Positions 1-11,162 of a DNA stretch of 64,000 nucleotides are shown piece by piece. Positions within the stretch are counted from its first letter, which is position 1. Each line of letters begins with the position of its first letter. The notes under the pieces are model-generated. The model did no database searches and was not told where the DNA came from. It worked only from the letters and a program-made list of their open reading frames with translations. Position numbers and translations under genes: made by a program. The stretch spans positions 496,001-560,000 of the forward strand of contig JAHNUO010000011.1 in the NCBI GenBank assembly GCA_019787685.1, written 5' to 3'. This stretch comes from Chiua virens. Its lineage: Eukaryota; Basidiomycota; Agaricomycetes; Boletales; Boletaceae.

Positions 1-3
1 GAT

Positions 4-175
4 GATATGAAATATAGCATACCATTTAAGCCACCAGTGGGCCAGGTACTACTCACTGTTGGGCTGAAGACCATAGAATCATAACAGCTGATATGAAATA
101 TAGCATACCATTTAAGCCACCAGTGGGCCAGGTACTACTCACTGTTGGGCTGAAGACCACAGAATCATAACAGCC
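4..175. repeat. 86-bp tandem duplication
   Basis: Two head-to-tail copies (about 4-89 and 90-175) of an 86-bp unit differ at only two or three positions, including a C/T change. No coding potential was recognised. The near identity suggests a recent local duplication. Confidence 0.9.
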
Positions 176-1105
176 TTGAGGATAATGCTGTGAGGGAGGA
201 GAAATTATCAGTATTTGTGCAGGCTCCACTACTTCTGTCTCGTGTCAATTGTGTAGTTGGACTCATATTTTCAACCAGATCTGCAAAATTTCTATTGAAA
301 GGGTACAGTGAAAAGGAAGCAATCTCCACCCCATCACCTCATGGGGCTTTCCATTCAAACAATGATCCACACATCCTCTAATAGTATCACAGAGGTTGGG
401 AAGTCCAAAAGATTCCAAAGTATCAGCTACATATGGTCATGCTTGAGGAGGGCTTGAAAGCTAGGTGAATGGCTGGAGAAGGATAAGAATGTTCATAGGG
501 GCTGTGGGATATGGGTAGAAGTATTGCTAGTGAGCTCGTGAGCAATTTTGAAATAGTCCACAATTTTACAAGTCAGGGTACTGTAGAGTGAGTCGTTCTG
601 TGTCTCTTCATCTAGTTCATGCTCCTGGCTGTCAATGTCATTGCTGTTGCTGTTGTTGTTGTTGTTATTATTATTATTACCATGGTCATTGAAGTGGTGG
701 TCAACACTGAGCGTACTCACAATCTGTGTTGTGAGGTCACATTGGAAGTATTTATCAACATGGTCAAGGTGACAGCCTGTTACTGTGTGTATTTCCTATT
801 CTGTGCCCAATACTGCTCCAGGCACACATCTCAGCACAGCACTTATGCTCTCAGAGGGTTGCTACAAACCACTATGTTTTGGTATCACATTTTGGTATTA
901 TAGTTGGACTCATTGACAGAAATTCATATAGCTTCTCTAGTTTCCCTAGCTGCTGCATCAGTCCCTGCATATTTGAAGTGTTGCCATGTGCAGGGCCAAT
1001 TTGCCCACTGGCAGATATGATGTGATGTAGTTCACAAAGTAATGCACAGAGGTGGCATTCTTCCTCTACACTATCCAACTTTCTAACCCCCTGCCTCTAG
1101 ACAGT
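176..1105. other. No gene recognised
   Basis: Short open frames here are not convincing. The stretch holds the trinucleotide microsatellite at 643-680 and otherwise CpG-poor sequence with no protein similarity that I can see. Confidence 0.5.
643..680. repeat. GTT/ATT microsatellite
   Basis: A run of GTT units passes directly into ATT units. On the minus strand it would read as poly-Asn, a typical low-complexity artefact. Confidence 0.9.
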
Positions 1106-2045
1106 GCTACTAAAGACACCAAACACCTTTCCTTTTTCTCCATCCACATGTTCACCCTGATGGTTCATGAATAGCAATCAGAGGACTCAACACAAAATTA
1201 CAAATGTAGAGCACCATGCTTATACTTAACCCTGCTTCAGAGCTATCAACCCATCCACTAACATATCTTTGCATGCTCAGCATGCACACAGGGCCTGTGC
1301 TCACTGTAACATGGGCATATTCCTGGAGATTAGCTAGCAATGGCAATGATGAGATTGTCATGATCTGGGATCTTGATTCATGCATATACTGTCATCCACA
1401 ATGTCCTTCTCACCAGTGGCTACCAAACAGGTTGGGCTGTGGCAAGGTATTTGGTTCCAATGAGATCAACATTGAAAACCAGAAGCTAATGAAATGGCTA
1501 CCAGGCCATAAAAGTGATCAGTTTTCCTCCCATGAAATGTTTGTTCTACACATGGATTGTTTTCAGATGTGCACATTGCATTTAAAAAAAAAACATTATT
1601 TGATGTCTAGTGAGGCAGGCCCCATATCAGATTGGACTCAACAGTCATTGTGTGTAATACTCTGGGTAAGATGGATATTGACAAGCCCTCAATTGCTTCC
1701 AAGTAACTAATACATGTGATGCAACATGACTTTAGAGTAGACATGAAAGCTGGATCAACACAATGAATTTGTTAATGGAGTTTGTTTCAATCATGTGGGT
1801 GAAGTTATGGCTACTCAGTCAGATGACAAACCGTCAAAATCTGGCTTAGATATGCCTGATAGTACATCCTATCACTGTCTCAGGTTTGTGCATTGACCAT
1901 CCATTCTTCCATGAATTAACCCCACCACTATGCTAGTTGTCATTACATACATTACCCATGGCCTTTGGACTTCTGAGACCAGTTTGATTGGTCACAAAAA
2001 TACTCTTAAGGTTATAGTGTGTCATCTCATATATCTCATGTGATG
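1106..2045 (+). pseudogene. HIRA/Hir1 histone chaperone WD40 relic
   Basis: This is a decayed copy of the N-terminal WD40 propeller of HIRA/Hir1, the replication-independent H3.3-H4 chaperone. In order, the frame shows HPDGS (1149 onward), STMLILNPASE, HTGPVLTVTW..IVMIWDLD (about 1282-1380), GKVFGSNEINIEN..LPGHKSD (about 1441-1520), FVNGVCFNHVGEVMATQSDD (about 1768-1830) and TSLIGHKNTLKV (about 1978-2015), all in the order found in HIRA. In-frame stops fit CpG or G-to-A decay: TGA where Arg is expected after HPDGS, and TAG where Trp is expected. Frame shifts and gaps separate the blocks. It is probably a duplicated, dead copy; the functional gene should lie elsewhere. The family call is strong, non-function near certain. 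Confidence 0.8.
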
Positions 2046-2885
2046 ATATAAATAATACCTGATGCTGTGTTTAGCCATTCTGTGCAATTCCAATCAACAA
2101 ACACAATCAGGTTATCAATATTATCCTCCACCAGCAACATGGGTGGGGATAAGCAAACTGAGGAAAGCTTTTCGGGCTATCTTTGTAGTGCTAGTATGTG
2201 CCATTGGCCAGTCTGGTTTTAAACATACTGACCATCACTTTAGTAATCTCTCTTTCTAGCCTCTGCAATCTGACATTGCCTTGACAATCCATAAAGTAAA
2301 GGGTGGTGCTCATCTTTGGACATTTGATCATTGTTTGTGAAGTTGCCGTTTGTACCTCAGAGGTCAAACCTCTCCTTCTGGTGAAGCTGTATTAGTTGAT
2401 CTACTCTCATTTAGAAGGAAACTATTCTCTATTATAGTCAGTAATGTGTATCATGTTAGAACTTGTTATATAATACACTTTGAGACATTGGAATTGGAAT
2501 CATGACTCCCAAGAATTGGCTTGTGCTCAATGGTTCAAGAGGATTAACTCCCTGCTTCCCACAATAAGATTGTACTTGACCCACTCTTCAACTTGATTGC
2601 CACATAACTACACCGAGCTTTAACTCCAGGCAGTGCATTGAAACAGCCACACTACCTGATGTCCACAATGTTCAGGCCGATGACAGCAGGAACTAGTACC
2701 AGGTCAATACACACACAGAATTGAGATCCAGGTAACCTAAGCATAGTGTAGTACTATGTTTCTGAATCCAGAGTAAACCATGCTAGCACTCACTGAGAGA
2801 TTGGATTACCATTTGTGAACATTTTCTCTTCCCCTCTTGTTGACCTCATGCTCATGTTGCTTGCTAGCCCTGGGGCCTGGGCCCT
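2046..2885. other. Unassigned CpG-poor sequence
   Basis: I see no recognisable gene. This is the left part of the sequence into which the old LTR at 2891 inserted. Confidence 0.4.
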
Positions 2886-2890
2886 CAGTG

Positions 2891-3598
2891 TGTTACAATT
2901 CTTTCCTTTTCATTCACTTGTATTACTTTACTATACTCAATACCTAGGTATTCTCGTATGTTCATCCATACTTCATTTCTTTCACATCTTATGTAACTCC
3001 ACACCAGCTCAACCCAAGTGCTTACTTGTCTCTTTTCACATCATCTTTTGATGTCATCACACTTACACATTTACCTTCTCGTTATCATCCAATGGCTTCA
3101 CATTTGTTATTTCACCTTCATAATCATCTGATGCCACTGCATCATATGATTCCTCTTTTGGCCTTTCTCCCTTCCACTCTTCTTGGCCACTCCTTTTGAA
3201 TACTTGGTCCATGCACATTTCCCTATGTATAAATACCATGCAGTGATACTCCTGTACCCTAGTCTTGATCTCTGCAATCTAGCTGAGTATTACTGCTCCA
3301 CTTGGAATCTCCTTGTGACCCCTTGACCCTTGGACTCCTCATAGTCCTCACTTGACCACTCAGACTCAATGCAGTCAACCCTTGATCCTAGGTCCCTCAG
3401 GTATAGATTCCCAACCAGACAACTCTCAGCAATGCCTGAGTTTTCACTTGCCTCACTGGTAGCAATCTGCTGACCAGTACTCCTCATTTAACTCTTCAGT
3501 GTACCACATATCAAGTGGTGGTTGTTTGAGTTATCGCAGCCACTTGGTACTTAGTGCTTTTACAGCTATGCTAGATCCTACCTGGAACTACTGTAACA
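2891..3598 (+). mobile_element. Solo LTR, family B, old copy
   Basis: A 708-bp solo LTR begins TGTTACAATT and ends CTGTAACA. It is flanked by perfect 5-bp target duplications CAGTG (2886-2890 and 3599-3603). A TATA-like tataaatacc lies near 3229. It is the inverted homologue of 4250-4982, but almost every CpG of that copy is TpG or CpA here; I count about three CpGs left. No internal domain is attached, so it arose by LTR-LTR recombination. Confidence 0.9.
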
Positions 3599-3603
3599 CA
3601 GTG

Positions 3604-4244
3604 TCAATATATCCTGTGTCTTTCTGCCAAGTCATTTACTTCCAAGTCTGGCCTGCACCCTCTCCAAGTCCATTGTTATGTCCCAGAGTTTGCCTTGAAT
3701 GATGCTGTAATAATATTGCTGGCTTAACCCTCCAGCCCTATCTATATGAATTCACTGACAGGATTGGCACTGGCTTGCATTACCCTTGCATGGGCTAGAA
3801 AACACACTAGGTTATTATTGTGAGCAGAGACTAGACTACTGTAGAAGGCTAGGTGTGGTGAGGTATGAAGATCTACTCATGCAATATCATGCTATTTTTC
3901 ATGCACAAGTTACTTCATCAATTAATTCCTGCAGGTTGAGTTACAAGCCTTGTACATGATTGGCACCACTGCTCAGGCTTATGAAGCTACCAAGCATACC
4001 CTTTCCCATCTTGAAGGTTCAATGCTTGGTCTCATATTCTTGCAAATGGTCGAACTCAAGGACTCATATGGCATATGCTATTCCCATTCCATGCACATGA
4101 ATGGTGTCTGCCAGTGACTTGATGATTGGAGATGAGAATTTGAACTGGATGATTGGGGTCCTTGTCTTTGGTTCCATACTGACCCTTTGTCATATCCTGT
4201 ATATCTCATCGATCCAACTCCGAGATCTCCGGGTTTACTCCTTC
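3604..4244. other. Spacer between two solo LTRs
   Basis: Unassigned sequence with no gene recognised. CpGs start to appear near 4205, where a younger segment begins. Confidence 0.4.
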
Positions 4245-4249
4245 ATAAC

Positions 4250-4982
4250 TGTTACGGTAGTTCCGGGTAGGACCTAGCGTAGCCGCAAAAGCGCCAAGTA
4301 CCAAGTGGCTGCGATAACTCAAACAACCACCACTTGATACGTGGTGCGCTGAAGAGTTAAACGAGGAGTTCTGGTCAGCGGATTGCTACCAGAGAGACGA
4401 GTGAAGACTCAGGCGTTGCTGAGAATTGTCCTGTTGGGAATCTATACCCGAGGGACGGTCAAGTGTCGAGGGTACTGCTTGGGGTTCCAAGTGGTGGGTC
4501 AAGGGACGATGGGGGGAGTCCCTGGTCAAGTGGTCACAGGCGCTGGGGCGAGTGGAGCAGTGATACTCAGCTGGTATTGCGGAGATCAAGACTGAGGTAC
4601 ATGAGTGTCGCTGTGAGGTATTTATACTACGAGAACCGCGCACGGACCACGTAACTAAAAGGGGTAGGCCAGAAGAGCGGAAGAGCGAAAGGGCCAAAAG
4701 GAGTGCGCAGTAATCAAAAGGGGAAATCGTACGATGCGATGGCAGCGGACGATGACGAAGATGAAATGACAAATGCGAAGCCATCGGATGATGACGAGAA
4801 TGAAATGAGTAAGCGCGATGCCATCGGATGATGACGAGAAAAGAGGAACGTAAGCATCCGGGTAAGGCCGGTGCGGAGTTACAACAAGAAGGGGAGAACG
4901 CGTACGGATGAACGTACGAGGATACCTAGGTATCGAGTGTAGTGAAGATGTACAAGTGAAACGAAAGAAAGAAATTGTAACA
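4250..4982 (-). mobile_element. Solo LTR, family B, young copy
   Basis: A 733-bp solo LTR: on the minus strand it begins TGTTACAATTTC and ends CCGTAACA. Perfect 5-bp target duplications ATAAC occur at 4245-4249 and 4983-4987. It holds roughly fifty CpGs, unlike the CpG-depleted surroundings, so it is a recent insertion. A TATA-like motif (minus-strand tataaatacc, near 4620-4630) marks the promoter. Open frames on either strand are chance products of the LTR. Confidence 0.9.
4735..4852 (-). repeat. About 39-bp tandem repeat in the LTR U3
   Basis: Three imperfect copies begin near 4736, 4775 and 4815, each with a gatgacgaga-type core. They lie upstream of the TATA box in transcription direction, where an enhancer would sit. 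An enhancer role is inference. Confidence 0.65.
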
Positions 4983-5075
4983 ATAACTCTGGTATGATCT
5001 CTCTCCGGACACAACTCCTGATCTCCAGACTTCACTTAGAACCTTCTCGATTTCCTCTTGTCTCTTTCGTACTAG

Positions 5076-5493
5076 TGTTATATTAGTAATAACCTGTGTC
5101 TTGCTTAACAGCACAGCTCCGGCCTCTGTACATACCCGGCTCCACTCCGGTTACATACTTTCCTGATTTCCATCTTACTCAGTTTCTTACCAACCCCGTT
5201 ACTAATCTCCATTCTACTCCGAGTATATAAACTGTAGTACTCCAACTTTGTACCCTCAGTCTGAATATTAGTTTTACCTTCTATTCCCTCCGAACTCCAT
5301 AAGACCTCAACGGTCTTATCTCTGCTCGACTTCACTTCGGTGTTAAGTCTCACCTCCGACCTCTGTTCTCCGTTCTCCAAAATAAAGGACAGACTTGTGA
5401 CAAGAGCGCACCACACACGGTGAAGCCAAGTCCCTCCACAAGAATAACTCCGGAGTTCCAGAGTTCATACCCCAAGTAGACCCAGTCTTAACA
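5076..5493 (+). mobile_element. LTR-like sequence, family C, copy 1
   Basis: About 418 bp starting TGTTATATTAG and ending CTTAACA, with gagtatataaac at 5221-5232 and an aataaa-like motif near 5382. It is homologous to 58914-59377. The flanks show no matching target duplication, so it may belong to a larger element or be truncated. It keeps many CpGs. The exact ends are uncertain. Confidence 0.6.
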
Positions 5494-6924
5494 CCCTTTC
5501 AAGCTTGTCGGGGGTTAATATGTACCTTGAACCTTGGTGAAGGAATTGCTACTATTGGAATGTGCTTGCTCAGCATGTTTTGAACTGAATTCATCATTGG
5601 TTTTGTTCAACTGGGAAATGGGTCATGTGTGCAGTCATCCTTACTTTTAATCATGTTCATCCAGGTTGGACAGGTACCTTAGGGTGCCAAATATCCCAAC
5701 TTGTCAATTAGAGGGTCCTGCTTTCTAACATTCTCAGAGTAGTACAGTATGTATTGCACTTCACTATATTCCCTGGTATAATATCTATCACATGGATAAC
5801 AGCTTACAAGCTGCTCTTAACAACTTTTGTACTTTTAAAGACATTTTTGTGAAGCTGGGTTGTGGTGAGTACCTCCATTTGCCAAGATCCATTTGCTACT
5901 CCACTATCCAGACACAATCCATACTTTCTACAGCCTTGACGGACTTCACCAAAAATTCAGAGTGACTTCACATTGACCTTGTGAAGTAGGCTTGTATATC
6001 CATGAATAGGAATGACTACACAGCCCAGATAACACAGTGGGTGTTATGTCAAGAAACTGTCATCTGGTTTAGTTCTCATCAAGCTATATGTATTGACAAG
6101 GCATTTGCTGAACTATAAATGTGATAACATGGACACAGGTGGCTGTCCAACCATTGGCTGTCCTTTGCCTCTTCTAATCAACTTTGTTTTAACCTAACAC
6201 ATCCAGTGTGCACTTATCTATGGCATTGCAATGGCAAACTGGCAGTGCCTGCCAGGTTCAACACAATTGAACTAATAGACAGGTTATATTGATTGATCTT
6301 CAAGTGATCAAATTTGGGTCATTTTCAAAGTCCTACCACATCTCAGTCAATATTATTCCTATCTGTCAGTGTATTTGTGCTGGTACACAACATTCCAAGT
6401 CAGCTGCTCTACTCACAACTGCCTTCCAAATGCTGCTGTGGTCCCTGTTGTCTATCTTGTTCAGCCTTGATTGCCAGCTGGGCTGGATTCATAGCTACTC
6501 TGCATTATTTTCTAGAAAACATTCATTCTCACAATGTGTTACTTGGTGGTATGTTGTGAGTGGGCCATAAGTACTAAGTACAGCCCTTCATTTTATTTCA
6601 TTTTTTCTCCCCGCTGATTGAATAGCCTTCCTAGTACACCAACTTGCATGTCTTGTCCATATCTTTGACTACCACAATCAATATCTTTCCACTATATCAC
6701 AACCCTTGTATTACATATGTATATGTTAGTTTCCACAATATTGTAGCCCTCTTAGAACATCTAGACCAACATGTAGTCATCTGTTTGCCATACTCTCAAC
6801 ACAATGCCATAAAATAGATTGTCTACAAAATCTGGCTGCTTTTTTTATACTGATGGAGGTAGTGTTTGTGAAGCTGGTGCACCTGAACCTGTCATTATGG
6901 CATATTATATTTACTCACAGCACA
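5494..6924. other. Unassigned decayed sequence
   Basis: CpG-poor sequence with only short, unconvincing open frames. It forms the left flank of the intact chromovirus, and its last five bases before 6930 are one of that element's target duplications. Confidence 0.4.
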
Positions 6925-6929
6925 CATAA
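6925..6929. other. Target site duplication CATAA
   Basis: It matches 13805-13809 exactly and defines the chromovirus insertion site. Confidence 0.9.
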
Positions 6930-7359
6930 TGAAACAACCTAGAACAAATCTAGACTGTAAAGTGTAGTGGATGAAGTGAGAGGGGATTCAGTCCAGATGA
7001 GAGGCGAAAACTCCAAGAGAACTTTGTTAGAGCTCTCTGGCTGTCATTCATGGGGTTTATATACTACATGGAAATCGGAGTTCTAATCTGAGTATGAACT
7101 ACGTAGATGAGCATAATGTATCCTATTGGATGATAAGGTGTGAATAGATATGAGTCATAGATAAGAGCATAGTCTTGCACTGCCGAGTATGAGTCAGTGA
7201 TAAGAGAAATGAAAAGATAAGGACATGTGTTGATGGATGCTGTGTTATTGTGGCAGCCAATCGGATATGATCCTTTGGACAGCCTTGACATGAGGCGTGT
7301 ATCTTTAGAATAGATTGAAAGTTGGAGTTGTGAAGTGAGGAAAAGTTGATATCGTAACA
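6930..7359 (-). repeat. 3' LTR of the chromovirus
   Basis: 430 bp with TG..CA ends on the minus strand (TGTTACG...GTTTCA). It contains the TATA box (7056-7063) and the 11-mer AACAAAGTTCT (plus-strand 7018-7028) that mirrors the primer site. The last codons of pol extend into it; the stop is at 7305-7307. Confidence 0.95.
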
Positions 7360-10300
7360 CTATCCCCCTTCTGATGATTAGACTCCGAATGATCTATTTC
7401 ATAATTGAGACGATGGAGACTATCCTCATCTTCGTATGAAGTTTTATCGTCATAGGTTCGAAACATAGAGTTAAATTCGGTTTGTGTGACTTTTAGTTTT
7501 CTTGGGGCATCTGGATGTGCTTCATGGAAGTCGGATATGAGATCCGGTGCATTCTTTAGATTCTTTAGTGGTTCCCAAGTTCTTTCGTCATCGTCATAAC
7601 CTTTCCAGTGTATGAGATATTCTAGGCGTCGTCCCTTCATTCGGGAGTCAACGATGTAGTCTGCTTCGAATTCTTCTTCTCGGTCATCTCCGATTATGAC
7701 AGGTCGCGGTTTGTAAACCGGTTGTTCTGGTAGATGTTCCTTATATGGTTTGACCTGAGAAATGTTTACGACTGGATGTATTCGCATAGTGCGTGGGAGT
7801 CGAAGCTTTAAAGCGTTCGGACCATGCATAGAGATTATGTCATAGGGGCCAATCCATTTATCCGTGAATTTAGGGTGTTGCTTTATTTTTAGGTTTGTGG
7901 TAGAGAGCCAGACCTTGTCACCAATTGAATAGGAGGGAGGTGCTGATCTCGATTTATCTGCAACGTTTTTCATATGTTCCGCGGCTTTATCTATATTAGA
8001 TTTTGTTTGCTCTAGGACTTCGGAGAAATCCGTAATGAAGTTTTGAGCAGCCGGGTTTTTCATGGATTGTGGCATAATTCCCATTCTAGGGACGTAGGAA
8101 CGTGTGATTTCGAATGGTGAGAATTTAGTGGCAGTGTGTTTCTTGCTGTTATATGAGAATTGTGCGAGAGGGAGCCAGTCGGTCCATGTGTTGTCTTTCT
8201 CTGCACAGAACATGCGAAGATATTGTTGCACTTCTCGGTTCATCCGTTCCGATTGTCCATCTGTTTGTGGGTGGTGTGCGGTGCTTAATTTGGGTGTTAT
8301 TTTTAACCCTGAGCATATATCTTTCATAAGTTGGGAAGCGAATTGTGGTCCTCTATCTGATATGATGGTTTTAGGGAGGCCATGATGTTTCCATATGTGT
8401 GAGAGATATAATTTAGCGGGATCCATAGATGTACACGTTTTGTGGCAGGGAATGAATTCGACTTCTTTCGAGAAGCGATCCACAACCGTGAGGATGGAGT
8501 CATAAGAGTGTGAAAGTGGGAGATCTGTGATGAAATCTGCTGAGATATCTTCCCATGGTAATGACGGTGTTTCTAGGGGTTGTAGGAGTCCTGCTGTTTT
8601 CTGATTAGAACCCTTGAAACGAGCGCATCTTTCACAGTGTGAGACATAATTTTTGACTTCTTCGTTCATGCGAGGCCAAATGTAATTTCGAGAAAGAAGT
8701 TCTAAAGTTTTGTCATAACTGGGATGTCCTGCTTCCGGTGTGTCATGAAACATCGTGATAGATTTAGTGCGTAATGCATCGGGAATGAAGATCTTATCCC
8801 CCTTTCTAAGGAAGGCGTCCTCGACTTTATATCCGATAGATAGTAGGTGTTTCATGGCATTAGGTGATAGTTTCATAGTTTCATGTTGTACGTCAGATAG
8901 AAATTGATCCCCGTTGTATAGGAGAGTGACGGCTGATCTGATCTTAGATGGATCCATGAGAAGGATTCCTTTGTTATCATCTTCGATTCCGATCATGTGA
9001 TCTTCTCTTCTGCTTAGAGCATCTGCTTTTCCCATAGTGACTCCAGCCTTGTGGTGCCAAGTGAAGTTAAAACGTGAGAGATATTGTGCCCATCTCGCTT
9101 GTCTTCGGTTAAGATCTTGGCGTGTCATAAACCATGTAAGGTTCTGGTGGTCATTCCATATTTCAAATTCATGTTTTGCACCCTCAAGGTAGTGGCGCCA
9201 TAGTTCTAGGGAACGGATAACCGAAAGCATTTCTTTGTCGGCTATAGGGTAGTTTCGTTCTTCTGGTGTCATAGAGTGGCTATTGTAAGCGACTGGATGC
9301 CAAAGTCCTTCTTTTTCTAAAGATAGAACTGCTCCTGTAGCGAAATCCGATGAATCGCATTCTAAGCGATATTTGGCGTTCTGATCCGGATAAGCGAGGA
9401 TAGGGGCTGTCGTAAAAGCCTTCTTAAGCATAGTGAATGCTTCGTCACAAGCGAAGGTCCATTCGAATTTCTGATCCTTTTTAGTAAGGTCGTGTAAAGG
9501 TCGTGCTATTTTTCCATAATCTTTAATGAATCTGCGATAGAAGTTGGCAAGTCCGAGGAAACTTCTGATGTGTTTGACTGAGGTAGGAGTAGGCCATTCA
9601 GCGACTGCTTTGGTCTTTTCGTTATCCATTTTTATTCCATCAGTTCCCACAATCATTCCGAGGAAGTCTACTTCTTTTACGCGAAAGAAGCACTTTTCTG
9701 GTTTAATATAAAGATCATTTTCTTCGAGACGTTTGAGTACTTCGAGTACGATTTTGTCATGAGTTTCATAGTCATCGGTGTCTGTAAAGATCATAAGGTC
9801 ATCGATGTAGACGACAACGACACCGTTCATATCAGCAAAGATTTCGTTCATCATAGTTTGAAACGTTGCTGGTGAGTTGCATAATCCAAAGTACATGACG
9901 ATGGGTTCGAAAGAACCTCTGTGGCAGACGAAAGCTGCTTTCCATTCATCGCCTTCTTTGATGCGTACGTTATTGTATCCCCATCGGAGATCCATTTTTG
10001 TGAGAAGTTTGGCGTCTTTTAATTTATCCACAAGCTGCGAAATGAGCGGCAAGGGGTAGTTATTCTTAATCGTATGTTCGTTTATGTAACGGTAATCTTG
10101 GACCATTCGTTTCTTTCCATCTTTCTTTGGAACAAAGAAGACTGGAGATGTTTGTTCGGATTTAGAGGGTCTGATGTAACCTTTCTTTAATTGGTCATCA
10201 ATAAATGCAGAGACCTCCTCTTGTTCTGTGACAGAGAGGGGTATTAAGCGACCCTTCTTGGGAACGAACGATTCTTTTAGGTCAATGTGGTGATCCCATG

Positions 10301-11162
10301 GTTTGCGTAATGGTATCCTTTCAGATTCCGTTTTTCCAAAGACTTTAGCATATTTCATATATTCTCGTGGGACCATCTCTTCAAGAGTGCGTTCCTTAGG
10401 AGGAGAAGGTGAAGTTTCCATGTTTGCGGTAAAAATTCGCGATTCTGCAATAGAATTTGCATATCTAAGTTCTTCTGCGATAACGGAATCCAAGAAGTCG
10501 TCTTCTTCTTGAGAGTGACATGATTCGGGACATCTCCGCATTATAACCGATCCTGTGGACCAATCAATATGAGGGTTGTGGTGCTTTAACCATGTATATC
10601 CGAGGATAAGGTCGTTCTTTCCAAGGTTGGTAATTTCAGCATCCACTATTTCCCTGTGTCCTTTGTAGTCGATAAGGATCTGTGCTGCGTGAGTAATAGA
10701 ACCCGCTTGATTCTTGGTTCCATCGACATTAAAGACTTGTATAGCATGTGGTAGCGCGTGTGTGGGAAGTTTATGCTTTGCGACGTAATCCTCGTGTATG
10801 AAGATCGCATTAGCTCCACTATCAAGAAGCGCTTTTGCTCCAACGTAACCAATTTGGTTTACTGGGGATACCAAAATTGGTAAAACAATTTCTTTTTCTA
10901 CCGATGTAGATCTAATGAAAGACCCATCGGGGATTTGTTTTGGGACAGAATTAAGCACGGAACTATCGTGTCCGCCGCGCTCCGCAGAGACGCTGTCAAC
11001 GCTTTCGTTTTCTGTTGTTTTTGGTGATTTAGGTAGTTTATCCTCTTGCCAGGGAGGTATTTCGGAATAAGCGAAATCGAACTTTAAAGAAATAGAGTTT
11101 TCATATGATTTAGGAAGGGTTGTGCGAACGTGAGATCCCAGTTTACTCAGTTCGCCTTGCCT
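7305..11162 (-). CDS. Pol: protease-RT-RNase H-integrase-chromodomain (via -1 frameshift)
   Basis: This is the enzyme polyprotein of the chromovirus. The frame is open from 11180 to the stop at 7305-7307 and has no AUG before the protease, so it is probably made as Gag-Pol by -1 frameshifting at 11162-11168 (about 1,285 codons after the slip). Numbering from the GTG at 10958: aspartic protease DSGA 46-49; RT with YIDD 384-387; RNase H around 530-650; integrase zinc finger H738, H745, C775, C778; catalytic D808, D868, E904; GPY-type module about 1035-1055; chromodomain about 1097-1134 (YLIHWKGY..TWEP). All key residues are present. The chromodomain suggests targeting to methylated histone H3, which would suit this heterochromatin-like region; that is inference. 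Confidence 0.96.
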   Translation of the reverse strand, partial: RQGELSKLGSHVRTTLPKSYENSISLKFDFAYSEIPPWQEDKLPKSPKTTENESVDSVSAERGGHDSSVLNSVPKQIPDGSFIRSTSVEKEIVLPILVSPVNQIGYVGAKALLDSGANAIFIHEDYVAKHKLPTHALPHAIQVFNVDGTKNQAGSITHAAQILIDYKGHREIVDAEITNLGKNDLILGYTWLKHHNPHIDWSTGSVIMRRCPESCHSQEEDDFLDSVIAEELRYANSIAESRIFTANMETSPSPPKERTLEEMVPREYMKYAKVFGKTESERIPLRKPWDHHIDLKESFVPKKGRLIPLSVTEQEEVSAFIDDQLKKGYIRPSKSEQTSPVFFVPKKDGKKRMVQDYRYINEHTIKNNYPLPLISQLVDKLKDAKLLTKMDLRWGYNNVRIKEGDEWKAAFVCHRGSFEPIVMYFGLCNSPATFQTMMNEIFADMNGVVVVYIDDLMIFTDTDDYETHDKIVLEVLKRLEENDLYIKPEKCFFRVKEVDFLGMIVGTDGIKMDNEKTKAVAEWPTPTSVKHIRSFLGLANFYRRFIKDYGKIARPLHDLTKKDQKFEWTFACDEAFTMLKKAFTTAPILAYPDQNAKYRLECDSSDFATGAVLSLEKEGLWHPVAYNSHSMTPEERNYPIADKEMLSVIRSLELWRHYLEGAKHEFEIWNDHQNLTWFMTRQDLNRRQARWAQYLSRFNFTWHHKAGVTMGKADALSRREDHMIGIEDDNKGILLMDPSKIRSAVTLLYNGDQFLSDVQHETMKLSPNAMKHLLSIGYKVEDAFLRKGDKIFIPDALRTKSITMFHDTPEAGHPSYDKTLELLSRNYIWPRMNEEVKNYVSHCERCARFKGSNQKTAGLLQPLETPSLPWEDISADFITDLPLSHSYDSILTVVDRFSKEVEFIPCHKTCTSMDPAKLYLSHIWKHHGLPKTIISDRGPQFASQLMKDICSGLKITPKLSTAHHPQTDGQSERMNREVQQYLRMFCAEKDNTWTDWLPLAQFSYNSKKHTATKFSPFEITRSYVPRMGIMPQSMKNPAAQNFITDFSEVLEQTKSNIDKAAEHMKNVADKSRSAPPSYSIGDKVWLSTTNLKIKQHPKFTDKWIGPYDIISMHGPNALKLRLPRTMRIHPVVNISQVKPYKEHLPEQPVYKPRPVIIGDDREEEFEADYIVDSRMKGRRLEYLIHWKGYDDDERTWEPLKNLKNAPDLISDFHEAHPDAPRKLKVTQTEFNSMFRTYDDKTSYEDEDSLHRLNYEIDHSESNHQKGDSVTISTFPHFTTPTFNLF
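7360..7372 (-). promoter_or_regulatory. Polypurine tract
   Basis: Minus-strand AGAAGGGGGATAG lies directly against the 3' LTR start TGTTACG. This is the expected plus-strand DNA primer. It is also coding: it specifies part of the pol C terminus. Confidence 0.85.

Noticed and set aside
493..720. Asn-rich 75-codon minus frame
   Set aside because: It is translated microsatellite (GTT/ATT) with no domain.
4383..5416. Several open frames of 60-130 codons
   Set aside because: They fall inside solo LTRs (families B and C) and are not conserved in the second copy of each family.
8104..8385. Plus-strand frames across the chromovirus (also 9877-10059, 10303-10512, 11336-11954, 12729-13119)
   Set aside because: They lie opposite pol, gag or ORF1 codons and have no independent motifs; antisense shadows.
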